This document shows, one piece after another, positions 1 through 7,080 of a stretch of DNA of 11,431 nucleotides; position 1 is the stretch's first letter, and the number at the start of each line of letters is the position of its first letter. A program made the translations under genes and the position numbers. The notes under the pieces were generated by a model. It did no database searches. It was given only the letters and a program-made list of their open reading frames with translations, and had not been told where the DNA came from. The DNA lies in contig JAHLWJ010000134.1 in assembly GCA_019057975.1 (NCBI GenBank), positions 1 to 11,431 on the forward strand. The letters are read 5' to 3'. This stretch comes from Promethearchaeota archaeon. GTDB taxonomy: Archaea; Asgardarchaeota; Lokiarchaeia; Sigynarchaeales; SOKP01.

Positions 1-80
1 CTTCCATTTCCTATAGTATCTCCTGGTTGTTGGCCTGCTCCAACTACTATAGCTAATTTTCCCTTTAAACGATCTACCAT
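1..80 (-). CDS. Short-chain dehydrogenase/reductase, N-terminal fragment
   Basis: Reading the minus strand from the ATG at 80-78 gives 26 codons that run off the window edge. They begin MVDRLKGKLAIVVGAG and continue with QQPGDTIGNG. This is the first beta strand and glycine-rich nucleotide loop of an SDR Rossmann fold. The usual TGxxxGxG is replaced by a longer GAGxxxGDxxGNG form, which is seen in some SDR subfamilies. Such enzymes oxidise or reduce alcohols and ketones with NAD(P)H in the cytoplasm; catalytic Tyr/Lys and substrate residues lie outside the window. No clear Shine-Dalgarno sequence precedes the ATG. The gene lies downstream of the corrinoid protein on the same strand, 225 bases away, so it may be separately transcribed. 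The family call is fairly secure although only a fragment is visible; the substrate is unknown. Confidence 0.75.
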   Translation of the reverse strand, partial: MVDRLKGKLAIVVGAGQQPGDTIGNG

Positions 81-305
81 TCTATTACACTACTTTTTGC
101 ATTAGAACATCTTATTTAAAAAATTTATAATTTTAAATATTATTGCATTCCTTTATTGATATTTTTAATATGATATAAACTATTATCGATTAAATTTGCT
201 ATTTCTACTTTTTCTCAAGTCATTAACTATTTGGCTTTCGAGAGATTTTTAATCAAACAAAACACTATAATGTTTTGATAATAAGATCCGATTTAAATAG
301 AGGAT
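81..305. other. AT-rich intergenic region with possible SDR promoter
   Basis: There is no convincing coding sequence here. On the minus strand the part nearest the SDR start (about 108-131) is nearly pure A/T and includes TTATAAATTT- and TTTAAATA-like stretches suited to an archaeal TATA box. No G+C-rich hairpin marks the end of the corrinoid-protein transcript. Confidence 0.3.
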
Positions 306-935
306 TCATCCTAAGAATTTTTGACATATCTTTACAGCTTCTTGTGGATCTTTGCCGAAGGCATCAACACCTAATTTATTAGCAATTTCTTCTGTGAATG
401 CACTTCCTCCGATAATGATTCTTACTTTACTCCTCAAGTTTTCCCTTTCAAGCAACTTAACAATGTCTTTCACAGGATCAATTGCTATTGTGAGAAGAGC
501 TGACAGCCCCAAAATTTTAACTTCTGGTTGTTTAACAGCTTCTATAAATTTTTCAGGTTGTACATCAACTCCTAAATCTTCAACGGAAAATCCTGATGCT
601 GTTAATATTGTTTTTACAATATTCTTACCAATGTCATGAACATCTCCTTGAACTGTTCCAATTACAATTTTTCCCTTACTCTGAAGGACAAGATCCCTCT
701 TTTCCAAAATTGGTTTTAATTTTTGAAAAGCATTTTCAAAAATATCACCGCTTGTTATTAATTCTGCTAAGAAATATTCTTTTTTCTCAAAATATTCGCC
801 TACATTTTTAACCCCTTCAGAGAGCCAATCTATTATTCTTAGTGGATCAGTTTCTTTTTCTATTTCTTCTCTCACGATTTCTAATACTTTAGCTCTGTCT
901 AAATCTACCATTGCATTTACTAATTCTTTATTCAT
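306..935 (-). CDS. Corrinoid (B12)-binding methyltransferase protein, MtaC/MtbC type
   Basis: This is the cobalamin carrier of a methyltransferase system: it accepts a methyl group from a substrate-specific enzyme and passes it to a second methyltransferase. In the 209-residue form that starts at 935, residues 1-80 are the helical cap domain. The following Rossmann-like domain contains GDVHDIGKN with the DxHxxG signature; its His (residue 100) is the expected lower axial cobalt ligand. GLSALLTIAI and IGGSAFTEE then supply the other dimethylbenzimidazole-tail pocket motifs. Length matches MtaC/MtbC/MttC proteins. An in-frame TTG at 938 would add one residue, but GGTG at about 946-943 lies 7 bases before the ATG at 935, so the ATG is preferred. 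The gene follows the URO-D-like methyltransferase by 31 bases on the same strand and is surely its partner. Substrate unknown. Confidence 0.93.
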   Translation of the reverse strand: MNKELVNAMVDLDRAKVLEIVREEIEKETDPLRIIDWLSEGVKNVGEYFEKKEYFLAELITSGDIFENAFQKLKPILEKRDLVLQSKGKIVIGTVQGDVHDIGKNIVKTILTASGFSVEDLGVDVQPEKFIEAVKQPEVKILGLSALLTIAIDPVKDIVKLLERENLRSKVRIIIGGSAFTEEIANKLGVDAFGKDPQEAVKICQKFLG

Positions 936-966
936 CAACGAACACCTTACTATTTGTTCAATAAAT

Positions 967-2100
967 TTATCTTTTATAAAAACCGTATTTCATTACACTG
1001 TCTTTCATAGCTTTTAGATTTGCTGCTGGAATTTCATCTGGTAATACACACGAAGAACCCAACATATAGCCACCTCCCTCCATACATTCCTCTATTTGTT
1101 TCTTACAATAATTCTCAACTTCTTTGGGGCTTCCTCTACCCGTAATTTGTGGAGGAACATTTCCCATAAGGCATGCTCTATCACCTAAAATTTCTTTAGC
1201 TTTGAATATATCTGTTTGATCCAAATGAAACATAATCTTACCTTTGGGGAATTCTGTAAAATATTCTAAAACATCTGTGTAATCGTTATCTAAGTGATAT
1301 TGTACAATAAAATCATTTTTAAGAATGTATTCTGTAATTCTTTTAATATGAGGCCAGAATAATTCAAATTTTTTAGGAGATATGAAATTTGTGGCAATTC
1401 TAGAAAAACCAAATAAGCACATTTGTGTAAGATCTTTACGTCTAAAGGCTTGAAACTGGAGATCTAATGTCTTTAGTAGCTCCCCCTCAGTGGCTTCACA
1501 AGCCTCTACAACCTTTTCAGGGATTTCAACTATATCAGTTAAAAATTTATTGAAGCTTCTTAAAAACGATAACATATCAACAGGGGGTTCGATAAATGCA
1601 TCTGCAAGATTCAAGACATCCATTTCTTTAAGCCAAGTTGCTGTATCTAATTTAGAAAACTGAGCTAAATATTTACCAAAATCATTTTGTAACTCAGGTC
1701 TTCTCTTAAATGGGTCAAATCCCTTTTCAATTACGAGATCATAATCTTTGCGTTTCATTATTTCCCTCTCATGCATTTGTTCTGGAATATTTCCTTTTGG
1801 AAGTGTCCAATCAAAATAGAATTGACTGTGGGAGTTAGGTAGAGGTGCATAATATCCAAGTATAGGAGAACAGCCTGAATAAATATCAAAGCCACCAAAC
1901 ATTTCCCATACTTTTTTTACAGCCTTATAAGATTTTGGTATATTAAAAAAAAACTCCTCTACTGTCATTCCTGTTAATCTTGCCTGAGCACAATGAAATG
2001 CTGGGGTAAAAGGAACGCGATCAGGCTCTTTAATAGCTAATGCTGCTTCTACCCTTTCTCTAGGGGTCATTGTCTCATTTTCATGCATTTTTAGGGGCAT
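967..2100 (-). CDS. URO-D-fold corrinoid-dependent methyltransferase (MtaA/CmuA-like)
   Basis: This cytoplasmic TIM-barrel enzyme belongs to the uroporphyrinogen decarboxylase-like superfamily, which includes MtaA/MtbA coenzyme M methyltransferases and corrinoid-linked enzymes such as CmuA. The N-terminal MTPRERVEAAL.IKEPDRVP (from residue 11) is the usual family opening. Family landmarks later are QYHLDNDYTD (267-276), LMGNVPP (311-317) and GSSCVLPDEIPAANLKAM (348-365). In MtaA-type enzymes zinc is held by HxC and a distal Cys. Here His269 and Cys351 are kept, but the HxC position reads His-Leu-Asp (Asp271). It is not a haem-pathway decarboxylase judging by the corrinoid protein immediately downstream. 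It could be the substrate-demethylating enzyme or the acceptor-side methyltransferase; sequence alone does not decide. A GGATGA sequence (2110-2105) precedes the ATG, but starts at Met5 or Met11 are possible. Confidence 0.85.
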   Translation of the reverse strand: MPLKMHENETMTPRERVEAALAIKEPDRVPFTPAFHCAQARLTGMTVEEFFFNIPKSYKAVKKVWEMFGGFDIYSGCSPILGYYAPLPNSHSQFYFDWTLPKGNIPEQMHEREIMKRKDYDLVIEKGFDPFKRRPELQNDFGKYLAQFSKLDTATWLKEMDVLNLADAFIEPPVDMLSFLRSFNKFLTDIVEIPEKVVEACEATEGELLKTLDLQFQAFRRKDLTQMCLFGFSRIATNFISPKKFELFWPHIKRITEYILKNDFIVQYHLDNDYTDVLEYFTEFPKGKIMFHLDQTDIFKAKEILGDRACLMGNVPPQITGRGSPKEVENYCKKQIEECMEGGGYMLGSSCVLPDEIPAANLKAMKDSVMKYGFYKR

Positions 2101-2104
2101 AAAC

Positions 2105-2151
2105 TCATCCGATTTATTATTCTTTGGACAAAATTAGTTAAAATATATAAA
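2105..2151 (-). promoter_or_regulatory. Putative promoter and RBS of the methyltransferase-corrinoid unit
   Basis: On the minus strand TTTATATATTT (2151-2141) resembles an archaeal TATA box. It lies about 45 bases before the ATG at 2100, implying a short leader that would contain the SD-like GGATGA at 2110-2105. This is pattern-based only, in a very A/T-rich stretch. Confidence 0.35.
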
Positions 2152-2203
2152 AAATACTTCTAATATATATTTTTTTTTTTATATTACTTGTTCTTTATCT
2201 GTA

Positions 2204-2219
2204 TTAGAAAATTTTCTAA
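2204..2219. repeat. Perfect 16-bp palindrome
   Basis: TTAGAAAATTTTCTAA is a perfect loopless palindrome in the gap between the GH3 gene end and the methyltransferase start, about 105 bases upstream of the latter. The two-fold symmetry suits a dimeric DNA-binding protein better than an RNA hairpin. A/T-only symmetry of this length can arise by chance in such DNA. An 11-base T run (2170-2180) lies between it and the proposed TATA box. Confidence 0.35.
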
Positions 2220-2253
2220 AAACAACACTTTCACAATCATTTTAAATTAACAC

Positions 2254-4272
2254 CTACCCTAAATATTCAATCTCCCCTTGAACTCTAATATCTCGTGAGG
2301 AGCTTCCTATAAGAATGTTGAATAGACCTTTCTCAGCTTTCCAACAATTATCTTTTTCATCAAAAAAGGAGAGATCCTCTTTTGCTAATTCAAATTTAAC
2401 AGTTTTCTTCTCACTAGGTTTTAATTTAATCTTTTTAAATCCTTTAAGTTCTTTGAGGGGTCTTTCTACACTACATTCAACATCTTGAATATATAACTGA
2501 ACAACTTCTGCCCCAACCCGCTCTCCTGTGTTCGTAACATCTACTGTTATAATAAACTTTTCATTGTCTGACACTTTATCTTGGCTTAACTCAAGGTTTT
2601 CATAGGTGAATTTGGTGTAAGATAATCCATAACCAAAAGGAAAAAGTGGTTCAATGTCCCTTGTATCAAAGTGACGGTATCCTACAAAAATGCCTTCCTC
2701 ATAAAAAACCTTCTCATCACCAGGATAAGTACGATCTGAAACATGTGCTGGTGAATCTGAAAGTTTTTTTGGAAAAGTTATCGGAAGTTTACCTGAGGGA
2801 TTTACATCCCCAAAAATTATGGCAGCAATTGCATTTCCCGCTTCCATTCCACCATACCACGCCTGTACCACAGCGGGAACATTATGGATCCATTCAACCA
2901 TAGATACTGGACTACCACTAGTGAGAATTACTATAGTGTTTGGATTTTCTTCAATAGTTTTGTTTATAAGGTCAATTTGACTCGATGGTAGACTAAATGA
3001 ATCTTTATCCCACTGTTCAGCATCCTCTCCCTCTTTATGTTTTAATCCTACAAATAATAGTGTTACATCTGCTTCTAAGGGAGTGGTAATTATCTCCACT
3101 TTTTCTTTACACTTTTCTTTTATACCTCGAATTGGTTTAACCTCGTATGGTGGAAAATTCGTGGAACTTCCCCCTCCAAGATACGTTCTTTTATTTGCGG
3201 TAGGCCCTATAACTGCGATTTTTTTCACTTTTCCTAGATCTAGTGGAAGAAGGTCTCCTGTATTTTTTAAAAGTACTATTCCCTCTTCAGCGATTTCACG
3301 GGCTAAGGCTTGGTGTTCAGGGGTGTTTCGGTTACCTTTTGGTAACGTGTTCTCATCATCCAAAAGCCCTACAAGAAACATTACTCTCAGCAACCGTTTT
3401 ACATTTTCATTAAATGTTTCTAGCGTAAATTTTCCTTCCTTATAAGCTTGCGACATCTTATTTGTATTATATTTAATGGCTGTTGGCATTTCAAGTGTTA
3501 ATCCTGCATTTATGCAACTTTCCGTGGTAGTACCCCACCTTGTGGCTGCCCAGTCGGTAACTACAAAACCCCTAAATCCCCATTCATCCATCAACACTTC
3601 TTTTAGAAGATGTTTATTTTCTGCACCATAAATTCCGTTAAGCTTATTATAACAGCTCATTACAGACCAAGCATCAGCTTCTTGTATAGCTGCCTTGAAG
3701 GCAGGATAGTATATCTCCTGTAAAGCTCTTTCACTAACTTCTGAACTTACTGTAAACCGGTTTGTTTCTTGATTATTACATATGAAATGTTTTATACAAG
3801 CAGCAACTCTCTGACTTTGAACTCCCCTTACGACAGCAACCACTGATTTTTTATTTAAGTATGGATCCTCTGTTTGATATTCAAAGGTGCGGCCACACAT
3901 TGGAGTTCTATGGATGTTAATTCCAGGAGCAAGTAGCATATGTGCCCCAACATCACGTATCTCTTGTGCTATTGCAACTCCAAATTTTTCAGATAAATCT
4001 AGATTCCAGGTGGCAGTTCTACATATAGCTGAAGGAAAATAAGTACTTCTTATCTTTCCTTCATTATCAACTCGAACACCATGAGGTCCATCGTGCATTG
4101 CAAACGATCGAATTCCTAATCGTTTTATCGGTTTTGTATACCACCATTTCCTCCCAGAGCATAACATAAACTTTTCTTCTAATGTCAATCGTTCTAGCAA
4201 ATCCTCTATTCTGCTCTCGAGATCGAGATTTATATCCATAAAAGGTAATTTCGATAAATTCATATTAAGCAT
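2254..4272 (-). CDS. Glycoside hydrolase family 3 beta-glucosidase
   Basis: This retaining exo-glycosidase removes beta-linked sugars, usually glucose or xylose, from oligosaccharides or glycosides. The (beta/alpha)8 domain (about 20-310) has MHDGPHGVR (59-67), GINIHRTPMCGRTFEYQTEDP (117-137 in outline), KHF (161-163) and the nucleophile motif VVTDW with Asp240. The alpha/beta sandwich (about 325-530) carries KEGED near 413-417, where Glu414 is the likely acid/base by position; the usual DR after it is missing. GYGLSYTKF (547-555) leads into a C-terminal fibronectin-III-like domain with AEVVQLYIQD and PLKELKGF. At 672 residues it is complete and lacks the PA14 insert found in some relatives. 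No signal peptide is visible, so it is probably cytoplasmic and needs imported substrate. No clear SD supports the first ATG; Met4 is an alternative start. Confidence 0.95.
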   Translation of the reverse strand: MLNMNLSKLPFMDINLDLESRIEDLLERLTLEEKFMLCSGRKWWYTKPIKRLGIRSFAMHDGPHGVRVDNEGKIRSTYFPSAICRTATWNLDLSEKFGVAIAQEIRDVGAHMLLAPGINIHRTPMCGRTFEYQTEDPYLNKKSVVAVVRGVQSQRVAACIKHFICNNQETNRFTVSSEVSERALQEIYYPAFKAAIQEADAWSVMSCYNKLNGIYGAENKHLLKEVLMDEWGFRGFVVTDWAATRWGTTTESCINAGLTLEMPTAIKYNTNKMSQAYKEGKFTLETFNENVKRLLRVMFLVGLLDDENTLPKGNRNTPEHQALAREIAEEGIVLLKNTGDLLPLDLGKVKKIAVIGPTANKRTYLGGGSSTNFPPYEVKPIRGIKEKCKEKVEIITTPLEADVTLLFVGLKHKEGEDAEQWDKDSFSLPSSQIDLINKTIEENPNTIVILTSGSPVSMVEWIHNVPAVVQAWYGGMEAGNAIAAIIFGDVNPSGKLPITFPKKLSDSPAHVSDRTYPGDEKVFYEEGIFVGYRHFDTRDIEPLFPFGYGLSYTKFTYENLELSQDKVSDNEKFIITVDVTNTGERVGAEVVQLYIQDVECSVERPLKELKGFKKIKLKPSEKKTVKFELAKEDLSFFDEKDNCWKAEKGLFNILIGSSSRDIRVQGEIEYLG

Positions 4273-4366
4273 CCCATTTAATTATAAATAAAATTTTATA
4301 AGAATATTAAGACTTTTGAAAAAGGAAAAAAATAAAATGTAGATATTCTAAAGTTCCTTACATTTT

Positions 4367-4371
4367 GGTGA
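4367..4371 (+). promoter_or_regulatory. Shine-Dalgarno sequence GGTGA before an ATT start
   Basis: GGTGA matches the archaeal anti-Shine-Dalgarno sequence and is followed, after six bases, by ATT at 4378. Its last two bases with the preceding T also form the in-frame TGA that closes the upstream reading frame, so translation of the downstream gene must begin after this point. It therefore decides the start of the M28 gene. Confidence 0.5.
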
Positions 4372-4377
4372 ATTACT

Positions 4378-5547
4378 ATTAGAGATCATTTCAAACTTAT
4401 TATACCACTAATTTTTATCTTCTTAGGTTTGACATCATTTTATTTGCCATATTTTTTAGTAAACAACTTAAAAGTTCAAAATGTTGATGTAGAATTAAAA
4501 TTTAATGGTGATAATGCTTATGAATATGTTCAAGATCAACTGGATATTGGTTTTCGAATTCCTGGAACAGAAGGGAGAATAAATTGTGCCAACTACTTCA
4601 TTTCTAAATTTAAAGAAGTAGATAGCAACTTTCCTTACTTTTTACATAATTTTACAACTCATTTAACTGAATGTCAGAATGTTCTATTTAAATTAAACCA
4701 AAATTATAGTAATATTATCATTTTAGGGGCTCATTATGATTCACGTGCAAAGGCAACAAAAGATCCAAATCTATTAAATAGAACTGATCCCGTACCAGGG
4801 GCGAATGATGGTGCCAGTGGATCTGCTGTTTTAATTGAATTAGCCGAAATCTTATATCAAAATAGGGAAAGCCTATCTTGCCAAGTATGGTTTTTATTTT
4901 TCGATGCTGAAGATCAAGGTGCAGATAGTGGCGGTTATGGGATGGATGGATGGAGTTGGTGTGAAGGATCTCAAAGATTCGTTACTGACATTAATAGTTT
5001 TTATGATTCGGGAACAGAACATTTTGATTGCATGGTTCTATTAGATATGGTAGGGGGGATAAATTTACGATTTATCAATGAACAATATTCTACTTCCTCA
5101 TTGTTAGATGAATTATTTGCAGTTGGTAGAGCATTGGGGTATTCCAGTCAATTCCCTTCTAACCCTGAAAGGAATCAGATAATAGATGATCACAGAGCAT
5201 TTGTTAATGTTGGAATACCCTCAGCAGATCTAATCATAAATTTTTGGGATAATCCAAATTGGCCATATCATCACACTACTCAAGATAATATATCCTATAT
5301 TACAAATAACAGCTTAGAAGTAACTGGTAGAACTGTAGAACAATTTATTTATAATATTTATTTAAACACATCTGGTTACATATATGAAGGGAATTATCCT
5401 TGGAATAAAGATGTAGATATACTTAATATAGAAATAATTATGATTCTTTTAATTACCATAGCCATTATGGCAATTACGATATTAACGATGAATTTCATTA
5501 AATCTAATCCTTCTAGGTATATGCTTGAGTCAGAAAAACAAGATTGA
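4378..5547 (+). CDS. Membrane-anchored M28 zinc peptidase / glutaminyl-cyclase-like enzyme
   Basis: The M28 fold contains zinc aminopeptidases and animal-type glutaminyl-peptide cyclotransferases. Numbered from the ATT at 4378 (389 residues), the landmarks are AHYDS (His119, Asp121), GANDGASG (Asp144), FFDAEDQG (Glu178 base, Asp179 ligand), LLDMVGG (Asp223), DDHRAF (270-275) and PYHHTTQDN (His298/299). The GWSWCEGSQRF segment after DAED and the DDH motif recall glutaminyl cyclases, whereas GANDGASG recalls aminopeptidases, so the activity is open. Residues 1-27 (RDHFKLIIPLIFIFLGL onward) form a signal/anchor helix, and about 350-374 a second helix, so the catalytic domain should face outside. 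The first conventional candidate is TTG at 4429, which cuts the N-terminal helix in half; ATT at 4378 with GGTGA six bases upstream keeps it whole. The gene stands alone and converges on the next one with a 14-base gap. Confidence 0.85.
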   Translation: MRDHFKLIIPLIFIFLGLTSFYLPYFLVNNLKVQNVDVELKFNGDNAYEYVQDQLDIGFRIPGTEGRINCANYFISKFKEVDSNFPYFLHNFTTHLTECQNVLFKLNQNYSNIIILGAHYDSRAKATKDPNLLNRTDPVPGANDGASGSAVLIELAEILYQNRESLSCQVWFLFFDAEDQGADSGGYGMDGWSWCEGSQRFVTDINSFYDSGTEHFDCMVLLDMVGGINLRFINEQYSTSSLLDELFAVGRALGYSSQFPSNPERNQIIDDHRAFVNVGIPSADLIINFWDNPNWPYHHTTQDNISYITNNSLEVTGRTVEQFIYNIYLNTSGYIYEGNYPWNKDVDILNIEIIMILLITIAIMAITILTMNFIKSNPSRYMLESEKQD

Positions 5548-5561
5548 AATTTTATATAATT

Positions 5562-6326
5562 CTACTTAATTTTTATTATCATTCCGCATTGTAGACAAAA
5601 AGCTTTATTTTTAGGTAACCTCATTCCACAGAATTTACAGACTCGAGGTTCTTTTTTACGTTTTTCTTCTTTGATATCTAAAATTGGGAGAGCTGGTTGT
5701 ACTTCTTCGACAGGGGTTATCTTTGGTATTTCTTCTTTAATATCTAAAACTGGTGGAATTGTTTGTACTTCTACAGTTTTTAATGGAGGAACATCAGTCT
5801 TTGATTCTACTTCTTTTTTTTCTGGGGTAATTCCACTTCTATAAAGTAATTTTCTGATTCTTATCATACTTACACTTAGTTCATTTGCGATATCTTGTAT
5901 ACTTCTCCCTAAATCATAATATTGATGCTTCAACCAATTTAAATTCAACTGACCATTCGTTTCTTTTATAGCTGAAATTGGTGGAATTGGTTTTAGGACT
6001 TCAACTTTTTGACCACAGTTAACGCAAAATTTTGCTCCTAAAAGTAATTTCTGCCTACAGTGAGGACAAGTTATAAACGATTCTTCTACTTTTTTCTCTG
6101 AAATTGGTTTTAATACTTCAACTTTTTGACCACAAGTAACGCAAAATTTTGCTCCTAAAGGTAGTTTCTGCTTACAATGAGGGCAAGTTATAAAAGATTT
6201 TTCTACTTTTTTATCTGAGATAGTAGGAATTTGTGTAGATTCGCTAAAGAATTTATAACCACATTTGAAACAGAGATTATAGCCAGGAGATCTTTTTGTT
6301 CCACATTTTGGACATTTATTTTTCAT
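5562..6326 (-). CDS. Four-zinc-ribbon protein with central helix-turn-helix
   Basis: The 254-residue protein carries four CxxC...CxxC zinc ribbons: Cys5/8/19/22, Cys48/51/62/65, Cys87/90/101/104 and Cys230/233/244/247. Between the third and fourth lies a helix-turn-helix-like segment (about 127-166, with SIQDIANELSVSMIRIRKLL). A Pro/Glu-rich linker follows, with two copies of P.LDIKEE (about 192-199 and 213-220). Ribbons 2 and 3 form a tandem duplication of 39 residues. It has no signal peptide or membrane helix. A role in nucleic-acid binding or as a protein scaffold is inferred from ribbons plus HTH; no specific family was recognised. It is the last gene of the minus-strand group, 103 bases after the SAM methyltransferase, and has no clear SD before its ATG. 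Confidence 0.8.
   Translation of the reverse strand: MKNKCPKCGTKRSPGYNLCFKCGYKFFSESTQIPTISDKKVEKSFITCPHCKQKLPLGAKFCVTCGQKVEVLKPISEKKVEESFITCPHCRQKLLLGAKFCVNCGQKVEVLKPIPPISAIKETNGQLNLNWLKHQYYDLGRSIQDIANELSVSMIRIRKLLYRSGITPEKKEVESKTDVPPLKTVEVQTIPPVLDIKEEIPKITPVEEVQPALPILDIKEEKRKKEPRVCKFCGMRLPKNKAFCLQCGMIIKIK
5998..6222. repeat. Tandem duplication with 117-bp period inside the zinc-ribbon gene
   Basis: The segment starting ACTTCAACTTTTTGACCAC at 5998 recurs at 6115. The two 117-base units (39 codons each) are aligned without gaps and differ at only a modest number of sites, both silent and replacing. Each encodes one CPHC...CxxC ribbon plus its linker. The close DNA match suggests a recent duplication or ongoing conversion. 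Confidence 0.85.
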
Positions 6327-6429
6327 ATTAAAAAGCTGAATCTCTATAATAATTGAGTTAATATTATTATGGATAAGTTAGAATTTAAACATTCAGATGT
6401 ATTTGTAATTACACAATTTTGCACACTTT
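6327..6429. other. Intergenic region with a 10-bp palindrome
   Basis: This non-coding A/T-rich gap lies between the SAM methyltransferase end and the zinc-ribbon protein start. It contains the palindrome TGTAATTACA at 6404-6413. Nothing else is recognisable, and it could hold either an internal promoter or simply read-through sequence. Confidence 0.3.
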
Positions 6430-7053
6430 TTATTTTTTTACCCCTAAAATGGCTCTATGATTCGTATTATCTATATAATTCTCTAATAAGTCAAAAGATT
6501 TAAATAATTCTTGAATCTCCGCCAGCGAAAAAAAATGGTGCAAAACTCCTTTTTCTTTACCTTTTTGTGGGATATAGGTGCCTTCTTCAACCTTCTTTAA
6601 ATCCCATTTTTCATTTCGAGAATTCTCTTTTAAATAAGGGAAGGTGATAAACATATAGCCCCCCTTTCTTAATACTCTTTCAATTTCTCTAATTGTTTTT
6701 AAAATGTCTTCCATTAAATTATGATGAATTACATTAATAGAAATGATGGCATCAAAAAAATTATCCCCATAAGGGAATCTATGTTCGATTCTACAACATT
6801 CAGTTTCTACCCTTAATCCCTCTTCAGATAACCATTCTTTTGCTAATTCAATACCTCTGGGAGAACCATCAAGCCCATAAATATCGAAATTTTTTTTAGC
6901 AAAAAATATAAGATGACGACCAGTTCCACACCCAAGATCCAAAATTGTATTGATGTTGTTTTTCTCAAATAGGTTTACCAGTCTTTCCATATCTGAATGA
7001 GGTTCCAGAAAGACCTTTCCATTCTTAGTAAAAATCTCATCCCATCCAGACAT
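6430..7053 (-). CDS. Class I SAM-dependent methyltransferase
   Basis: This soluble Rossmann-fold methyltransferase has 207 residues. Motif I is ILDLGCGTG (37-45), the acidic end of strand 2 is GLDGS (Asp62), and the strand 4 region is FDAIISINVIHH (100-111) with the HH common in UbiE/Methyltransf_11-type small-molecule enzymes. ERVLRKGGYMFITFP (125-139) is the motif III region. The start MSGWDEIF resembles short N-termini of this group, and its conserved Trp-Asp supports the ATG at 7053. The substrate cannot be told; small molecules or lipids are likelier than DNA or rRNA given the missing specific motifs. It begins 27 bases after the lipid kinase stop, so the two are probably co-transcribed, which makes a lipid-related substrate possible but unproven. 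Confidence 0.88.
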   Translation of the reverse strand: MSGWDEIFTKNGKVFLEPHSDMERLVNLFEKNNINTILDLGCGTGRHLIFFAKKNFDIYGLDGSPRGIELAKEWLSEEGLRVETECCRIEHRFPYGDNFFDAIISINVIHHNLMEDILKTIREIERVLRKGGYMFITFPYLKENSRNEKWDLKKVEEGTYIPQKGKEKGVLHHFFSLAEIQELFKSFDLLENYIDNTNHRAILGVKK

Positions 7054-7080
7054 ATAATTTTAAAGAAGATATTTTATCGA

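Noticed and set aside
352..639. Open frame of 95 codons on the plus strand
   Set aside because: It lies antisense to the corrinoid protein, whose motifs are unmistakable, and its translation is low-complexity with no family signal.
967..2100. Uroporphyrinogen decarboxylase of haem synthesis
   Set aside because: The fold is shared, but the gene is paired with a corrinoid protein, has the distal Cys of the methyltransferase branch, and lacks the N-terminal RQAGR-type signature of true HemE.
2161..2181. T11 run as a terminator for the GH3 gene
   Set aside because: The run is on the plus strand, so the minus-strand GH3 transcript would carry A residues there, not U.
3083..3445. Open frame of 120 codons on the plus strand
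   Set aside because: It is antisense to the middle of the GH3 gene and has no recognisable domain or ribosome site.
5670..5760. Two LDIKEE copies in the zinc-ribbon protein as a CRISPR-like or mobile repeat
   Set aside because: They are short in-frame linker repeats inside a coding region and have no regular spacer array.
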